A DNA stretch of 64,000 nucleotides from Bradyrhizobium sp. CCBAU 51765. GTDB taxonomy: Bacteria > Pseudomonadota > Alphaproteobacteria > Rhizobiales > Xanthobacteraceae. Below the pieces are notes generated by a model that searched no databases, was not told the DNA's origin, and was given only the letters and a program-made list of their open reading frames with translations. Shown one piece after another: positions 49,656-57,982 of this stretch. Numbering within the stretch: position 1 is the stretch's first letter; the number at the start of each line of letters is the position of its first letter. The position numbers and the translations under genes were made by a program. The DNA lies in contig NZ_CP030038.1 in assembly GCF_015291725.1 (NCBI RefSeq), positions 3,399,001 to 3,463,000 of the forward strand, written 5' to 3'.

Positions 49656-50513
49656 ATGGTCGCGCTGGTTCTTCACTGCTCACGGATATCGCTTTTGCTG
49701 ACTCGTCGTTCCACCCTCGGTCTTCTCGCCGCAGCCGCGGTGCTGCCATCCCGCGCGCGCGCCCACGTCGCGCCGCCGCGCGATGAAATTCGTGAGAGTC
49801 TTGCAAAACGCTTCACCGATCTCGGCACATCCGGCACCTTCGTCGGCTACAAGGTCGAGGACTATCTGATCGTCGCCAGCGACAAGGAGCGCTCGGGCGA
49901 GGGCAAGCTGCCGGCCTCGACCTTCAAGATTCCGAACGCGCTGATTGCGCTGGAGACCGGCGTGGTCGCTGACCCCGACAAGGACATGTTTCCCTGGGAT
50001 GGCGTCAAGCGCCCGATCGAGGCCTGGAACAAGGATCACACGCTGCGCAGCGCCATCGCGGTGAGCGCGGTGCCGGTCTTTCAGGAGATTGCACGGCGCA
50101 TTGGCCAGGAGCGCATGCAAAAATATGTCGACGAGTTCGACTACGGCAATCGCGACATCGGCGGCGGCATCGACCAGTTCTGGCTCACCGGCGCCCTGCG
50201 CATCGATCCGGTCGAGCAGGTCGATTTCGTCGACCGGCTGCGCCGCCGCGTGCTGCCGATCTCAAAGCGCAGCCAGGATCTCGTCGCCGACATCCTGCCG
50301 GTGACCAAAGTGGGCGACAGCATCATCCGCGCCAAGTCGGGCCTGCTCGGGGCCGAGCGCGGCGAGCCGTCGCTCGGCTGGATGGTCGGCTGGGCCGAGA
50401 AGGGCGAGGCGCACACCGTGTTCGCGCTCAACATGGATTGCAAGGAGCCGCGCCTGATCGGCGAGCGCATGCCGCTGACACAGGCCTGCCTTGCCGAGAT
50501 CGGCGCGGTCTAA
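49656..50513 (+). CDS. Class D (OXA-type) beta-lactamase
   Basis: 285 residues. All class D motifs are present: the nucleophile motif STFK (Ser88, Lys91), SAV (137-139), YGN (163-165) and KSG (227-229). The N-terminal signal contains TRRSTLGLL (16-24), a twin-arginine-like motif, and ends near ARA-H at 36-37. The enzyme would hydrolyse penicillins in the periplasm. Start codon choice is uncertain (an internal start at the TTG near residue 15 is possible). It looks like a resident chromosomal gene, with no mobile element alongside. Confidence 0.92.
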   Translation: MVALVLHCSRISLLLTRRSTLGLLAAAAVLPSRARAHVAPPRDEIRESLAKRFTDLGTSGTFVGYKVEDYLIVASDKERSGEGKLPASTFKIPNALIALETGVVADPDKDMFPWDGVKRPIEAWNKDHTLRSAIAVSAVPVFQEIARRIGQERMQKYVDEFDYGNRDIGGGIDQFWLTGALRIDPVEQVDFVDRLRRRVLPISKRSQDLVADILPVTKVGDSIIRAKSGLLGAERGEPSLGWMVGWAEKGEAHTVFALNMDCKEPRLIGERMPLTQACLAEIGAV

Positions 50514-50536
50514 CAGATGCGCGGTCTAACAGATGC
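50505..50536 (+). repeat. 16-base perfect tandem duplication over the beta-lactamase stop codon
   Basis: GCGGTCTAACAGATGC occurs twice head to tail (50505-50520 and 50521-50536). The first copy contains the last Val codon and the TAA stop of the class D beta-lactamase, so the protein is unaffected. It looks like a recent slippage event. Confidence 0.9.
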
Positions 50537-50623
50537 AGTGATTGCGCCTTATTGCGGACCGCAAAGAAGTCCTCGTCATTGCGAGCGCAGCTCTCTCGCC
50601 AACGCAATTGCGAGGGCCACCGG

Positions 50624-51028
50624 TCAGGCGTCCTTCTGCCGGCCGATCATGCCCAGATGCGTGAAGCCGAATCCGGCGGAATATTTCAGGCCGTAGCCGA
50701 GCGCCCGGTCGATGCCGATATGGGCAAGCCAGATCAAGGCAATGGATAAAGTGAGGGGCGAGGCGAGGCCGAAGCCCAGCGTCAGCAGCGCCACCGGCGC
50801 CATGTAGCTGTGGGCGGCGTTGTAGACCATCGCGCCGAACCTGGCGTCGGACAGGTATGCCAGGAAGCTCAGATCGGGCACGAAGAAGAGCAGGGCAAAC
50901 ACCAGCCAGGACCCGTCCCAGGCGGCGTAGAGCGTCACCATCCCTGCGAACAGGGTGAGGCCCTCCAGCCGCAGCAGGATATTGACGCTGCCCGTCGCCG
51001 CGCCCGTCTCGGCCGTTCCTTCGCTCAT
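50624..51028 (-). CDS. DUF4260-family membrane protein
   Basis: 134 residues with about four membrane segments. The conserved His/Asp-containing blocks LLFFVPDLSFLAYL, NAAHSYMAP and LIWLAHIGIDRALGYGLKY identify the DUF4260 family. The function is not known; the polar residues inside membrane segments suggest a small integral enzyme or transporter. It is convergent with the beta-lactamase gene. Confidence 0.85.
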   Translation of the reverse strand: MSEGTAETGAATGSVNILLRLEGLTLFAGMVTLYAAWDGSWLVFALLFFVPDLSFLAYLSDARFGAMVYNAAHSYMAPVALLTLGFGLASPLTLSIALIWLAHIGIDRALGYGLKYSAGFGFTHLGMIGRQKDA

Positions 51029-51167
51029 CTTCGTCTCCTAGGCAAAGCTCTGTAATTCCTTGCGCTTTCACGCTGCGGCAGGGCAGCCCTGCGACGCCGA
51101 AAGCCGCTTCCCGGCCCGCAAAATGCCGTGTTAGAACCCCGCATCACTTAAGAACTGGCGGGAGCAA

Positions 51168-52700
51168 ATGAAACACATCCTGGACGCCCTCGAAGACCGT
51201 CGCGCTGCCGCAAAGCTCGGCGGCGGGGAAAAGCGCATCGAGGCGCAGCACGCCCGCGGCAAGCTGACGGCGCGCGAGCGTATCGAGCTGCTGCTCGACA
51301 AGGGGTCGTTCGAGGAGTTCGACATGTTCGTCGAGCACCGCTCCACCGAGTTCGGCATGGAGAAATCCAAGGTGCCCGGCGACGGCGTCGTCACCGGCTG
51401 GGGCACCGTCAACGGCCGCAAGACGTTCGTCTTTGCCAAGGATTTCACCGTATTCGGCGGTTCTCTCTCGGAGACGCACGCGCTGAAAATCACAAAACTC
51501 CAGGACATGGCGATGAAGGCGAGGGCGCCCATCATCGGCCTCTATGACGCCGGCGGCGCCCGCATCCAGGAGGGCGTCGCCGCGCTCGCCGGCTATTCCT
51601 ACGTTTTCCGCCGCAACGTGCTGGCCTCCGGTGTGATCCCGCAGATCTCCGTCATCATGGGGCCCTGCGCCGGCGGCGACGTCTATTCGCCGGCGATGAC
51701 CGACTTCATCTTCATGGTGAAGAACACCAGCTACATGTTCGTCACCGGCCCCGACGTGGTGAAGACCGTGACCAACGAGGTCGTCACCGCCGAAGAGCTT
51801 GGCGGCGCCTCGGTGCACGCCACGCGCTCCTCGATCGCCGACGGCGCCTTCGAGAACGACGTCGAGACGCTCCTGCAAATGCGGCGCCTGATCGACTTCC
51901 TGCCGTCCAACAACACCGACGGCGTGCCGGAATGGCCGAGCTTCGACGACATCGGCCGTGTCGACATGTCCCTGGACACGCTGATCCCCGATAATCCGAA
52001 CAAGCCCTACGACATGAAGGAGCTGATCCTGAAGGTCGTGGACGAGGGCGACTTCTTCGAGATCGCGGAAGCCTTCGCCAAGAACATCGTCACCGGCTTC
52101 GGCCGCATCGCCGGCCGCACCGTCGGCTTCGTCGCCAACCAGCCGATGGTGCTGGCCGGCGTGCTCGACAGCGACGCATCACGCAAGGCGGCGCGCTTTG
52201 TTCGTTTTTGTGATGCCTTCAACATCCCGATCGTCACCTTCGTCGACGTGCCGGGCTTCCTGCCCGGTACCGCGCAGGAATATGGCGGCCTGATCAAGCA
52301 CGGCGCAAAACTGCTGTTCGCCTACTCGCAATGCACCGTGCCGCTGGTCACCATCATCACCCGCAAGGCCTATGGCGGCGCCTTCGACGTCATGGCCTCC
52401 AAGGAGATCGGCGCCGACATGAACTACGCCTGGCCGACCGCCCAGATCGCGGTGATGGGCGCCAAGGGCGCGGTCGAGATCATCTTCCGCTCAGACATCG
52501 GCGACCCCGACAAGATCGCGGCGCGCACCAAGGAATACGAAGACCGCTTCCTGTCGCCCTTCATCGCCGCCGAGCGCGGCTACATCGACGACGTCATCAT
52601 GCCGCACTCGACGCGGAAACGCATCGCCCGGGCGCTGGCGATGCTGAAGGACAAGAAGACGGAAATGCCGGCGAAGAAGCACGACAATTTGCCGTTGTGA
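51168..52700 (+). CDS. pccB: Acyl-CoA carboxylase carboxyltransferase (beta) subunit, propionyl-CoA type
   Basis: 510 residues, typical of PccB. It transfers the carboxyl group from biotin to propionyl-CoA, giving methylmalonyl-CoA. Motifs include [19 protein letters not shown], the two crotonase-like halves with [14 protein letters not shown] and [18 protein letters not shown], and the C-terminal [11 protein letters not shown]. The biotin-carrying alpha subunit is not in the next few kilobases visible here, though it may lie elsewhere. Acetyl-CoA or other acyl-CoA specificity cannot be excluded. Confidence 0.93.
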   Translation: MKHILDALEDRRAAAKLGGGEKRIEAQHARGKLTARERIELLLDKGSFEEFDMFVEHRSTEFGMEKSKVPGDGVVTGWGTVNGRKTFVFAKDFTVFGGSLSETHALKITKLQDMAMKARAPIIGLYDAGGARIQEGVAALAGYSYVFRRNVLASGVIPQISVIMGPCAGGDVYSPAMTDFIFMVKNTSYMFVTGPDVVKTVTNEVVTAEELGGASVHATRSSIADGAFENDVETLLQMRRLIDFLPSNNTDGVPEWPSFDDIGRVDMSLDTLIPDNPNKPYDMKELILKVVDEGDFFEIAEAFAKNIVTGFGRIAGRTVGFVANQPMVLAGVLDSDASRKAARFVRFCDAFNIPIVTFVDVPGFLPGTAQEYGGLIKHGAKLLFAYSQCTVPLVTIITRKAYGGAFDVMASKEIGADMNYAWPTAQIAVMGAKGAVEIIFRSDIGDPDKIAARTKEYEDRFLSPFIAAERGYIDDVIMPHSTRKRIARALAMLKDKKTEMPAKKHDNLPL

Positions 52701-52703
52701 GGG

Positions 52704-53261
52704 ATGGAGACGCCGGTGGCAATTTGGCGTCGACGATCGAGATTACGGCGGAGCGCCAATGGATCGCGCCACCGGATACTGGGCGTGTTGTCCGCGGTCC
52801 TGGCGATGGACGCATCGTGCTTCGCCCAAGACAGCGAGATGACGGTTACCGCTCGGACGTCGGAAGAGACTGTCATCGAAGGCTACGCCGACGCCGACAA
52901 TGCGTGCGCGCTGATCGAGCTTCCCCGGCTCTTGCTCATGAAGACGCCAGAACACGGGATCGTCTGCTATCGTATCGAGGATTTCGAGGTGGCGGGCGAC
53001 TCTGGAAGGGATCAGGCTTGTATCGGGCGCTGGGTCCGCGGCATAAGCGTTTTCTACCTGGCTCGACCCGGTTACAGCGGGCCGGATAGTCTCCGATACG
53101 AAGCGATTACCGATCGAAGGCGGGACCGAGTGTCTGTTCGCGTCACGGTCTTGCCAGATCCTGCAAACGCTTCCCAAGTGCCAGCCAACCCTGACGGGTC
53201 TTCATACGAGCCGGCTATGTCGATTGGGCCTCTCCCTGCGTGCGTTGTGCTGGTGTCCTAG
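52704..53261 (+). CDS. Secreted protein with one Ig/cadherin-like repeat, unknown function
   Basis: 185 residues at most; the start is uncertain. A hydrophobic stretch (ILGVLSAVLAMDASCFAQ, about 25-42) could be a signal peptide. The part YLARPGYSGPDSLRYEA ... RVSVRVTVLPD near 115-150 resembles the bacterial Ig/cadherin-like repeat found in surface proteins. Codon use looks less biased and GC lower than in neighbours, which suggests a more recent gain. It lies 3 bases after pccB. Confidence 0.55.
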   Translation: METPVAIWRRRSRLRRSANGSRHRILGVLSAVLAMDASCFAQDSEMTVTARTSEETVIEGYADADNACALIELPRLLLMKTPEHGIVCYRIEDFEVAGDSGRDQACIGRWVRGISVFYLARPGYSGPDSLRYEAITDRRRDRVSVRVTVLPDPANASQVPANPDGSSYEPAMSIGPLPACVVLVS

Positions 53262-53314
53262 GGTGCCTATAACTGAAGTTCGTTTGTCTCTCGATCTACG
53301 CGCTCACAAATCTC

Positions 53315-53662
53315 ATGACCGAAGACGATCCGACCGACGAAATCTCCGACATCGAAGACCGGATCGAGCGGCTCGCCGAGATCGCTGAGCGCTGCCGCAA
53401 GTACATCCTGGCGTCCAAGATCGCCATCGGTGGCGGGGCGGTGCTGCTGTTGGTGACGATCCTCGGGCTGTTTGGCTTCGGTCAGACGGCCGCGCTCGGA
53501 TCGATCGCACTGGTGCTGGGCGGGATCGTTTCGCTCGGTTCGAATGTCAGCACGCTACGGCAGACGGATGACGCCATTCGTGCTGCGGAGGCGCGGCGTG
53601 CGGCGTTGATCGGACGCATCGACCTTCGCCTGGTCGCTGATGCTCCGTTGAAGCTGGTGTGA
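53315..53662 (+). CDS. Small membrane protein with two predicted membrane segments
   Basis: 115 residues. An acidic helical N terminus (1-32, coiled-coil-like) is followed by two hydrophobic segments (about 33-53 and 60-78) and a charged amphipathic tail (about 83-105). I recognise no family. Reading frame and composition look real, but the function is unknown. Confidence 0.6.
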   Translation: MTEDDPTDEISDIEDRIERLAEIAERCRKYILASKIAIGGGAVLLLVTILGLFGFGQTAALGSIALVLGGIVSLGSNVSTLRQTDDAIRAAEARRAALIGRIDLRLVADAPLKLV

Positions 53663-53681
53663 CAACCACCGCCACCACCTC

Positions 53682-53834
53682 TCACGCGGCCCGCTTGACG
53701 GTCATCTCCGACAATTCCGTGCGGCATTCAGCGGCGAAGGCCTGGAGCCGGTCGGCGGTCTGGTGGTCGAGGATGGCTTTGGCGAGCCGCTCGGCGCGGG
53801 CGATCTGCTGCTTGAGATATTCGATGCGGGTCAT
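53682..53834 (-). CDS. Conserved small protein, 50 residues
   Basis: Read on the minus strand from ATG 53834-53832 to TGA 53684-53682. The product starts MTRIEYLKQQIARAERLAK and continues as one amphipathic helical stretch rich in Glu, Arg, Leu and Ala, with a single Cys. It resembles short hypothetical proteins I know from Bradyrhizobium. The opposite strand carries a longer frame with an implausible Ser/Arg/Cys-rich product. The upstream ATTCGACAGGTGGCAC gives an AGGTGG ribosome-binding site 5-6 bases before the ATG. Confidence 0.7.
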   Translation of the reverse strand: MTRIEYLKQQIARAERLAKAILDHQTADRLQAFAAECRTELSEMTVKRAA

Positions 53835-53909
53835 GTGCCACCTGTCGAATGGCGTCCTTCCGTTGGCGACGATTGTAAGCCGCGCCCTAAATCAATTGTG
53901 TGAGACACA

Positions 53910-54563
53910 TCACGCCCCGCGTGCCTGATCCGCCGCAGCGAAATGCGCCATCTGGTCGGCTTGGGCCTTGGCGAACGCCGGACGTCCAGTGACGCGCGCG
54001 ACGTAGGCGCGGCAGGCAGGACTGTCCGTCAGCCCGTCGAAACCATCGACGACGCGCAGCACGTCCGCCATCAGGATGTCGGCGACGGAGAAGGAGCCGG
54101 CCAGCCATTCGCGGCTGCCCAGCACCGGTTCGAGGCGCTTGAGCCGAAGCTTGAGGAAGTCGTCTACGAATGTCCACGCCGCCGTGTCGGTCGGATGTCC
54201 CATGAACTTCGACATGCCCCAGGGCAGGCTGGCCATCTCCACCGAATTGAGCGCCGCGAAGACCCATTTCGTCGCCTCGGCGCGACCGCGCGGATCGGAT
54301 GGTATCAGCCTCTCGCTGAGCCCGCCGAGGTGCAGCAGGATCGCGCCGGTCTCGAAGATCGAGAGGTCGCCGTCGGTCAACCACGGCACCTGGCCGAACG
54401 GCTGGTGCGCGAGGTGCGCAGGCCCGCGATCGTCGAACGGCACGCTGGCGACGCGATAGGGCAAGCCGGCTTCTTCCAGCGCCCAGCGCACGCGGAAGTC
54501 GCGCACGAAGCCTCGCGGCGCTGCAGGAACCCAATCGAAGGTGGTCAGGGTGAGGTCGGCCAT
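53910..54563 (-). CDS. Glutathione S-transferase family protein
   Basis: 217 residues. The N-terminal thioredoxin-like domain contains GQVPWLTDGDLSIFETGAILLHL (the cis-Pro and the glutathione-binding Glu-Thr/Ser region), and the C-terminal all-helical domain contains FSVADILMADVLRVV (the GST N-capping motif). It probably conjugates or reduces small electrophiles in the cytoplasm. The start MADLTLTTF at 54563 is preferred over an in-frame upstream ATG at 54632. Confidence 0.9.
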   Translation of the reverse strand: MADLTLTTFDWVPAAPRGFVRDFRVRWALEEAGLPYRVASVPFDDRGPAHLAHQPFGQVPWLTDGDLSIFETGAILLHLGGLSERLIPSDPRGRAEATKWVFAALNSVEMASLPWGMSKFMGHPTDTAAWTFVDDFLKLRLKRLEPVLGSREWLAGSFSVADILMADVLRVVDGFDGLTDSPACRAYVARVTGRPAFAKAQADQMAHFAAADQARGA

Positions 54564-54693
54564 TTGCTGTCTCCGTGTCCTGGTTCGAGGCAAAGGACGA
54601 ACGAAGGGCGTCCATTCCGACACCGGCACCAACTCTTTTGTCGCCGGCGGCTTAACCGGCTAGTCTCGGTTCAAACAACAGGAGGAAATCCAG

Positions 54694-55008
54694 ATGCCAG
54701 CAGCCTTCTTCATCGTCCGCGCCATCGTCACCGATGCCGGCAAGCGCGCCGCCTTCGACCGATGGTACGAGAGGGAACATCTGCCAGATGCGGTGAAGGC
54801 GTTCGGCGCGAGCAAGGCTTGGCGGTTCTGGAGCCTTGACGATCCCTCGCTGCACCAGGCGATGTATCAGTTCGATGACGAGGCCAAGCTGAATGCGATG
54901 CTGAAAGGTGACGCGTTGCAAAAGCTCGTCGCCGACTTCAACCGCGACTGGCCCGACGTGAAGCGCACGCGCGAAACGCTGGTGCTGGCACAGGAATTTG
55001 CGAAATAG
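54694..55008 (+). CDS. Small dimeric alpha/beta-barrel protein, unknown function
   Basis: 104 residues. The pattern FFIVRAIVTDAGKRAAFDRWYEREHLPDA, then a short strand and helices, is that of the EthD/stress-responsive dimeric alpha/beta-barrel superfamily. Such proteins are often small monooxygenases or isomerases, but the catalytic residues cannot be identified here. AGGAGG precedes the ATG. Confidence 0.7.
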   Translation: MPAAFFIVRAIVTDAGKRAAFDRWYEREHLPDAVKAFGASKAWRFWSLDDPSLHQAMYQFDDEAKLNAMLKGDALQKLVADFNRDWPDVKRTRETLVLAQEFAK

Positions 55009-55116
55009 CCGGGAGAGATCCGCGGCTCAATAAATCTGAACGCGCGATTCACCTTCGGTTCATGTCGTGAACGCGACACTTGCTCTGCATCACAGTCACG
55101 ATGACCAAAGGAAGAA

Positions 55117-55404
55117 ATGATGGAGCGCCGGAACTTTCTGAAACTTGCATTGGGGGTGACGGCGGGCGCCGCCGCCTTCGCAGCGACGGCCGCGCAGGCC
55201 GCGCCGCTGTCACCGCAGCCGGTCGGTGATCCCGCCCGTATGCCGCAGGGCAATTCCGACGCTCATCCCGCGGTCACCACCAGCGAGGAAGCCGCGAAGC
55301 TGGCGCCAGAGCAGGTTCACTACGGCCATCATCGCCACTGGGGCTGGCACCGCCGTCATTGGCGCCGGCATCGCCGACGCTGGCACCGCCGCCATCACTG
55401 GTAG
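55117..55404 (+). CDS. Tat-exported small His/Arg/Trp-rich protein
   Basis: 95 residues. The N terminus ERRNFLKLALG matches the twin-arginine export consensus, with a cleavage site after AQA near residue 27. The last 30 residues are nearly all His, Arg and Trp (HYGHHRHWGWHRRHW onward). Metal, heme or nucleic-acid/acid-surface binding is possible. The function is unknown; similar Tat-leader proteins are frequent in Bradyrhizobium. Confidence 0.75.
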   Translation: MMERRNFLKLALGVTAGAAAFAATAAQAAPLSPQPVGDPARMPQGNSDAHPAVTTSEEAAKLAPEQVHYGHHRHWGWHRRHWRRHRRRWHRRHHW

Positions 55405-55566
55405 GCTCGCGACGTTCGCGGGTCGGACGGGGATCGCCACAGGCGGTCCCCGTTTCGATTCTGGAGGCGCTCCAGTTCACGGCGGATGATCGTTGGCGGC
55501 AACCCCGAATAAAATGGCCGCGCAGGCTTCCGCCGCGCGGCCACTCAGTAACGCAAATGGACGAGA

Positions 55567-55818
55567 TCAGAACGGGCGGCAGCGGCCGGCGTACCAGCGG
55601 AAGCCGTAGGGGCACACACGCGCGCGAGGCACAACGACGACCGGCGCCGGGGCGACCACCACCGGAGCGGGGCGAACGACGACCGGGCCGCGCATCGGAC
55701 GGCAGCCACCATAGGGGCCGCGATACCAGCCCGGGCCGCAACCGCCGGCGGCGCTGGCCGCCTCGCTGAAACCGACGGCCGCGCTGGCGAGCATGACGGC
55801 GGCAAACAGGTATTTCAT
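55567..55818 (-). CDS. Small secreted GCG-type Pro/Val-rich protein
   Basis: 83 residues. Signal peptide 1-23 (ASAA). The mature part starts GGCGPGWYRGPYGGCRP, followed by a Pro/Val/Ala run (VVVRPAPVVVAPAPVVVV) and a Cys pair at the end (VCPYGFRWYAGRCRPF). Four Cys in two GxxxC pairs suggest disulfides. Proteins with a GCGPGxxRGPxGxC start are common in Bradyrhizobium; the role is unknown. Convergent with the Tat-exported gene. Confidence 0.75.
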   Translation of the reverse strand: MKYLFAAVMLASAAVGFSEAASAAGGCGPGWYRGPYGGCRPMRGPVVVRPAPVVVAPAPVVVVPRARVCPYGFRWYAGRCRPF

Positions 55819-56007
55819 TGGGTATTCCTTCTCGTCCTTGGAGGCAGGCTAGGGAATGGCGCTTGCGGCGCACAATGAATCAAGAGACACGATTCGACAC
55901 GTTAAATCTGGAACGTGCCGACACGTCGTGATCCAAACCTGCCAATCATGACCTGAATGCGGCATGAACGTTCCGCGCATCCTGCCTCGGACGACACGTA
56001 AGTGTCG

Positions 56008-57018
56008 CTAGCGACCGAGAAAGCCAAGCACCAGCTCCTTGTACTTCTCCGGCGCCTCCAGGAAGACGAGATGCCCGGTGTTCGGGATCACTTCGGCCCG
56101 CGCATTCGGCATCTTCGCCGCCAGCGTCTTCGCCAGTTCGGCGTTCTGCCCCATCCTGGCACGCAGCGCCTCGGGCGCGAGTGGCCGGCCCGGTGCGTTG
56201 TGGTCGTCGGCCCCCATGATGAACAACGTCGGCAGCGCGATCAGCGGAATCTCGTGCGCCACCGGCTCTCGGTAGATCATCTGGCCGGAACTGACGAAGG
56301 CGCGCAGCCAGCGCGGATAGTCGGGGCTGCCCTTGATGTTGAAGCGGGCATCGATGAACGGCGTGATCGCCTCGGCCGGCAGCTTGATCGCGTAATTGGT
56401 CTGGAGTTGCTTGCGATAGCCCTCCGCCGTGAGCTTGTCCTCGGTCTCGATCATCTTCGCGGTCGGTGTCGGCGGCACGTAGAGGCGGTAATCTTCCAGC
56501 CCGATCGGCGCGGTCAGCACCAGATGGGCGACGCGGTCCGGATAGGCGCGGGCGATGCGCACGCCCAGCATGCCGCCGAGCGAATGGGCGACGACCTCGG
56601 CCTTGTCGATCTTGAGGTGATCGAGCAGCGCGATGGTGTTGCGCGCCAGATTGTCGAAATGCAGTTCGCCCTGCGGCTTGGAGGATTTGCCGAATCCGAT
56701 CTGGTCCGGCACCACGACGCGAAAACCGGCCTCGCTCAGCATCTTGATCACGGGGTCCCAGTAGCTCGACGGGAAATTGCGCCCGTGCAGCAGCACCACG
56801 GTGCGGCCGTTCGGCTGCGCGGGCGACACGTCCATGTAGGCCATGCTGAGCTGCTCGCCGTCGTTGATAACAGGTAGGAGGTGGACGGGGTAGGGATAGG
56901 CAAAGCCTTCGAGCGCGATGCCATAGGGCTCACGGGGCGGGCTGTCGGCGGCGATGGCGAAGGCGAACGGAGAGACGAGAAGGGCGGCGGCGAGCGCGGC
57001 CGGGAGGATGCGGTTCAT
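56008..57018 (-). CDS. Secreted alpha/beta-hydrolase
   Basis: 336 residues. Signal peptide 1-23. The fold motifs are present: oxyanion segment LLHGRNFPSSYWDP (77-90), nucleophile elbow AHSLGGM with Ser146, the Asp in IMGADDHNAPG and the C-terminal GHLVFLE His. It probably hydrolyses an ester, lactone or C-C bond in the periplasm; the substrate is unknown. The start at 57018 gives the signal peptide; a frame extending upstream runs into the palindromic repeat and is rejected. Confidence 0.9.
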   Translation of the reverse strand: MNRILPAALAAALLVSPFAFAIAADSPPREPYGIALEGFAYPYPVHLLPVINDGEQLSMAYMDVSPAQPNGRTVVLLHGRNFPSSYWDPVIKMLSEAGFRVVVPDQIGFGKSSKPQGELHFDNLARNTIALLDHLKIDKAEVVAHSLGGMLGVRIARAYPDRVAHLVLTAPIGLEDYRLYVPPTPTAKMIETEDKLTAEGYRKQLQTNYAIKLPAEAITPFIDARFNIKGSPDYPRWLRAFVSSGQMIYREPVAHEIPLIALPTLFIMGADDHNAPGRPLAPEALRARMGQNAELAKTLAAKMPNARAEVIPNTGHLVFLEAPEKYKELVLGFLGR

Positions 57019-57040
57019 GGAGGGTCTCGTAATTGGAGCA

Positions 57041-57118
57041 GTCATTCCGGGGCGCGCGCAGCGCGAACCCGGAATCTCGAGATTCCGGGTCTGGTCCTTC
57101 GGACCATCCCGGAATGAC
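57041..57118. repeat. Compound palindromic repeat (family C, copy 2)
   Basis: Outer arms GTCATTCCGGG (57041-57051) and CCCGGAATGAC (57108-57118) are perfectly complementary. Inside, 57067-57090 is a perfect 24-base palindrome centred on CTCGAG. A third small hairpin (GGTCC/GGACC) is near 57093-57105. It is a shorter version of the element at 35894-36000. Confidence 0.88.
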
Positions 57119-57139
57119 AATGCGCATAAAGACGTCAAC

Positions 57140-57158
57140 GGCCGGGTCAAGCCCGGCC
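57140..57158. repeat. Hairpin GGCCGGG/CCCGGCC downstream of family C copy 2
   Basis: GGCCGGG (57140-57146) and CCCGGCC (57152-57158) pair around TCAAG. It forms part of the repeat-rich gap between the hydrolase and regulator genes. Confidence 0.6.
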
Positions 57159-57178
57159 ATGACGACAGTGATAGTTCA

Positions 57179-57211
57179 CACGCAAACGTGTGATTTCACG
57201 ACGTTTGCGTG
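57179..57211. repeat. 11-base inverted repeat at the end of the ArsR-like gene
   Basis: CACGCAAACGT (57179-57189) and ACGTTTGCGTG (57201-57211) are perfect complements separated by 11 bases; the first arm also folds on its own as TCACACG/CGTGTGA. It lies 2 bases past the stop of the minus-strand regulator gene and upstream of the hydrolase gene. It may be a terminator hairpin or an operator for the adjacent regulator. Confidence 0.6.
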
Positions 57212-57212
57212 A

Positions 57213-57911
57213 CTAATCCCTTCCGCTGCCGAACAGCGCGGCGAACTGCTTCTCGCCGGTGCGGGTGAAATTCACCACGCGGCTGCCGGGCGCGGCATCA
57301 CGCGAGGCCCATTTCAGCTCGGCGAAACGCTGCATCATGGCGGCGCCCAGCGTGCCGGCGAGATGGTGGCGCCTCTCGCTCCAGTCGAGGCAGGCCTTGC
57401 ACACCGGGCGGCGCGGATGCGCCAGCATCTCGGGCGAGATCTGCAGATGCTTGACGAGGAAGCGCTCGCCCTCGACCGTCAGCTCGATGTCCTGCTTCTT
57501 CTGCCTGACCAGGTTTCGCTCGCGCATGGTGTCGAGCATCTGCACGCCGAGATCGCCGGCGAGATGGTCGTAACAGATCCGCGCCCGCCGCAGCGCCGGA
57601 TCCTTCGGTCCGGTGCGCACGCGCATGTGGCCGGTGCGCGCGGCGAGGCCCGCGAGGCCCTCGAGCACGCCGGCGACGTCGTCGTCGGTGAGCCGGTAAT
57701 AGCGGTGGCGGCCCTGCTTCTCCGGCTCGATCAGGCCGCCGGCCTCGAGCTTCGAAAGATGCGAGCTCGCGGTCTGCGGCGTGATGCCGGCCTCCTGCGC
57801 CAGCTCGCTCGCGGTGAGCGCGCGGCCGTTCATCAGCGCGGTCAGCATGTTGGCGCGGGCGGGGTCGCCGACGAGGGAGGCGACCATGGCAATGTCAGGA
57901 CCTGCTTTCAT
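57213..57911 (-). CDS. ArsR-type winged-helix transcriptional regulator with C-terminal domain
   Basis: 232 residues, longer than simple ArsR proteins. The N-terminal DNA-binding domain is clear ([59 protein letters not shown] spans about 17-74; quoted in part: [25 protein letters not shown]). The second half contains [21 protein letters not shown] and may sense a ligand or metal. The start at 57911 gives a normal N terminus (MKAGPDIAM). It probably controls itself or the neighbouring genes. Confidence 0.88.
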   Translation of the reverse strand: MKAGPDIAMVASLVGDPARANMLTALMNGRALTASELAQEAGITPQTASSHLSKLEAGGLIEPEKQGRHRYYRLTDDDVAGVLEGLAGLAARTGHMRVRTGPKDPALRRARICYDHLAGDLGVQMLDTMRERNLVRQKKQDIELTVEGERFLVKHLQISPEMLAHPRRPVCKACLDWSERRHHLAGTLGAAMMQRFAELKWASRDAAPGSRVVNFTRTGEKQFAALFGSGRD

Positions 57912-57982
57912 GCTTCGATGGTAGCCGAAGCATCGTGGCCGGGCAAGGGCGTAGCGTGTTGCTTCAAGCACAGGAACCCGTC

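Noticed and set aside
50555..50630. Stretch resembling the common TCATTGCGAGCG-type Bradyrhizobium repeat after the beta-lactamase gene
   Set aside because: Similarity is partial and I cannot define clear ends or symmetry, so it is not listed as a repeat.
53659..53928. 89-codon plus-strand frame over the small minus-strand gene
   Set aside because: The product is Ser/Arg/Cys-rich without structure; the minus-strand 50-residue protein explains the frame better.
53887..54615. 242-codon minus-strand frame overlapping the GST gene
   Set aside because: It is the same region in another frame, with an Arg/Ala/Pro-rich product; the GST frame has clear motifs.
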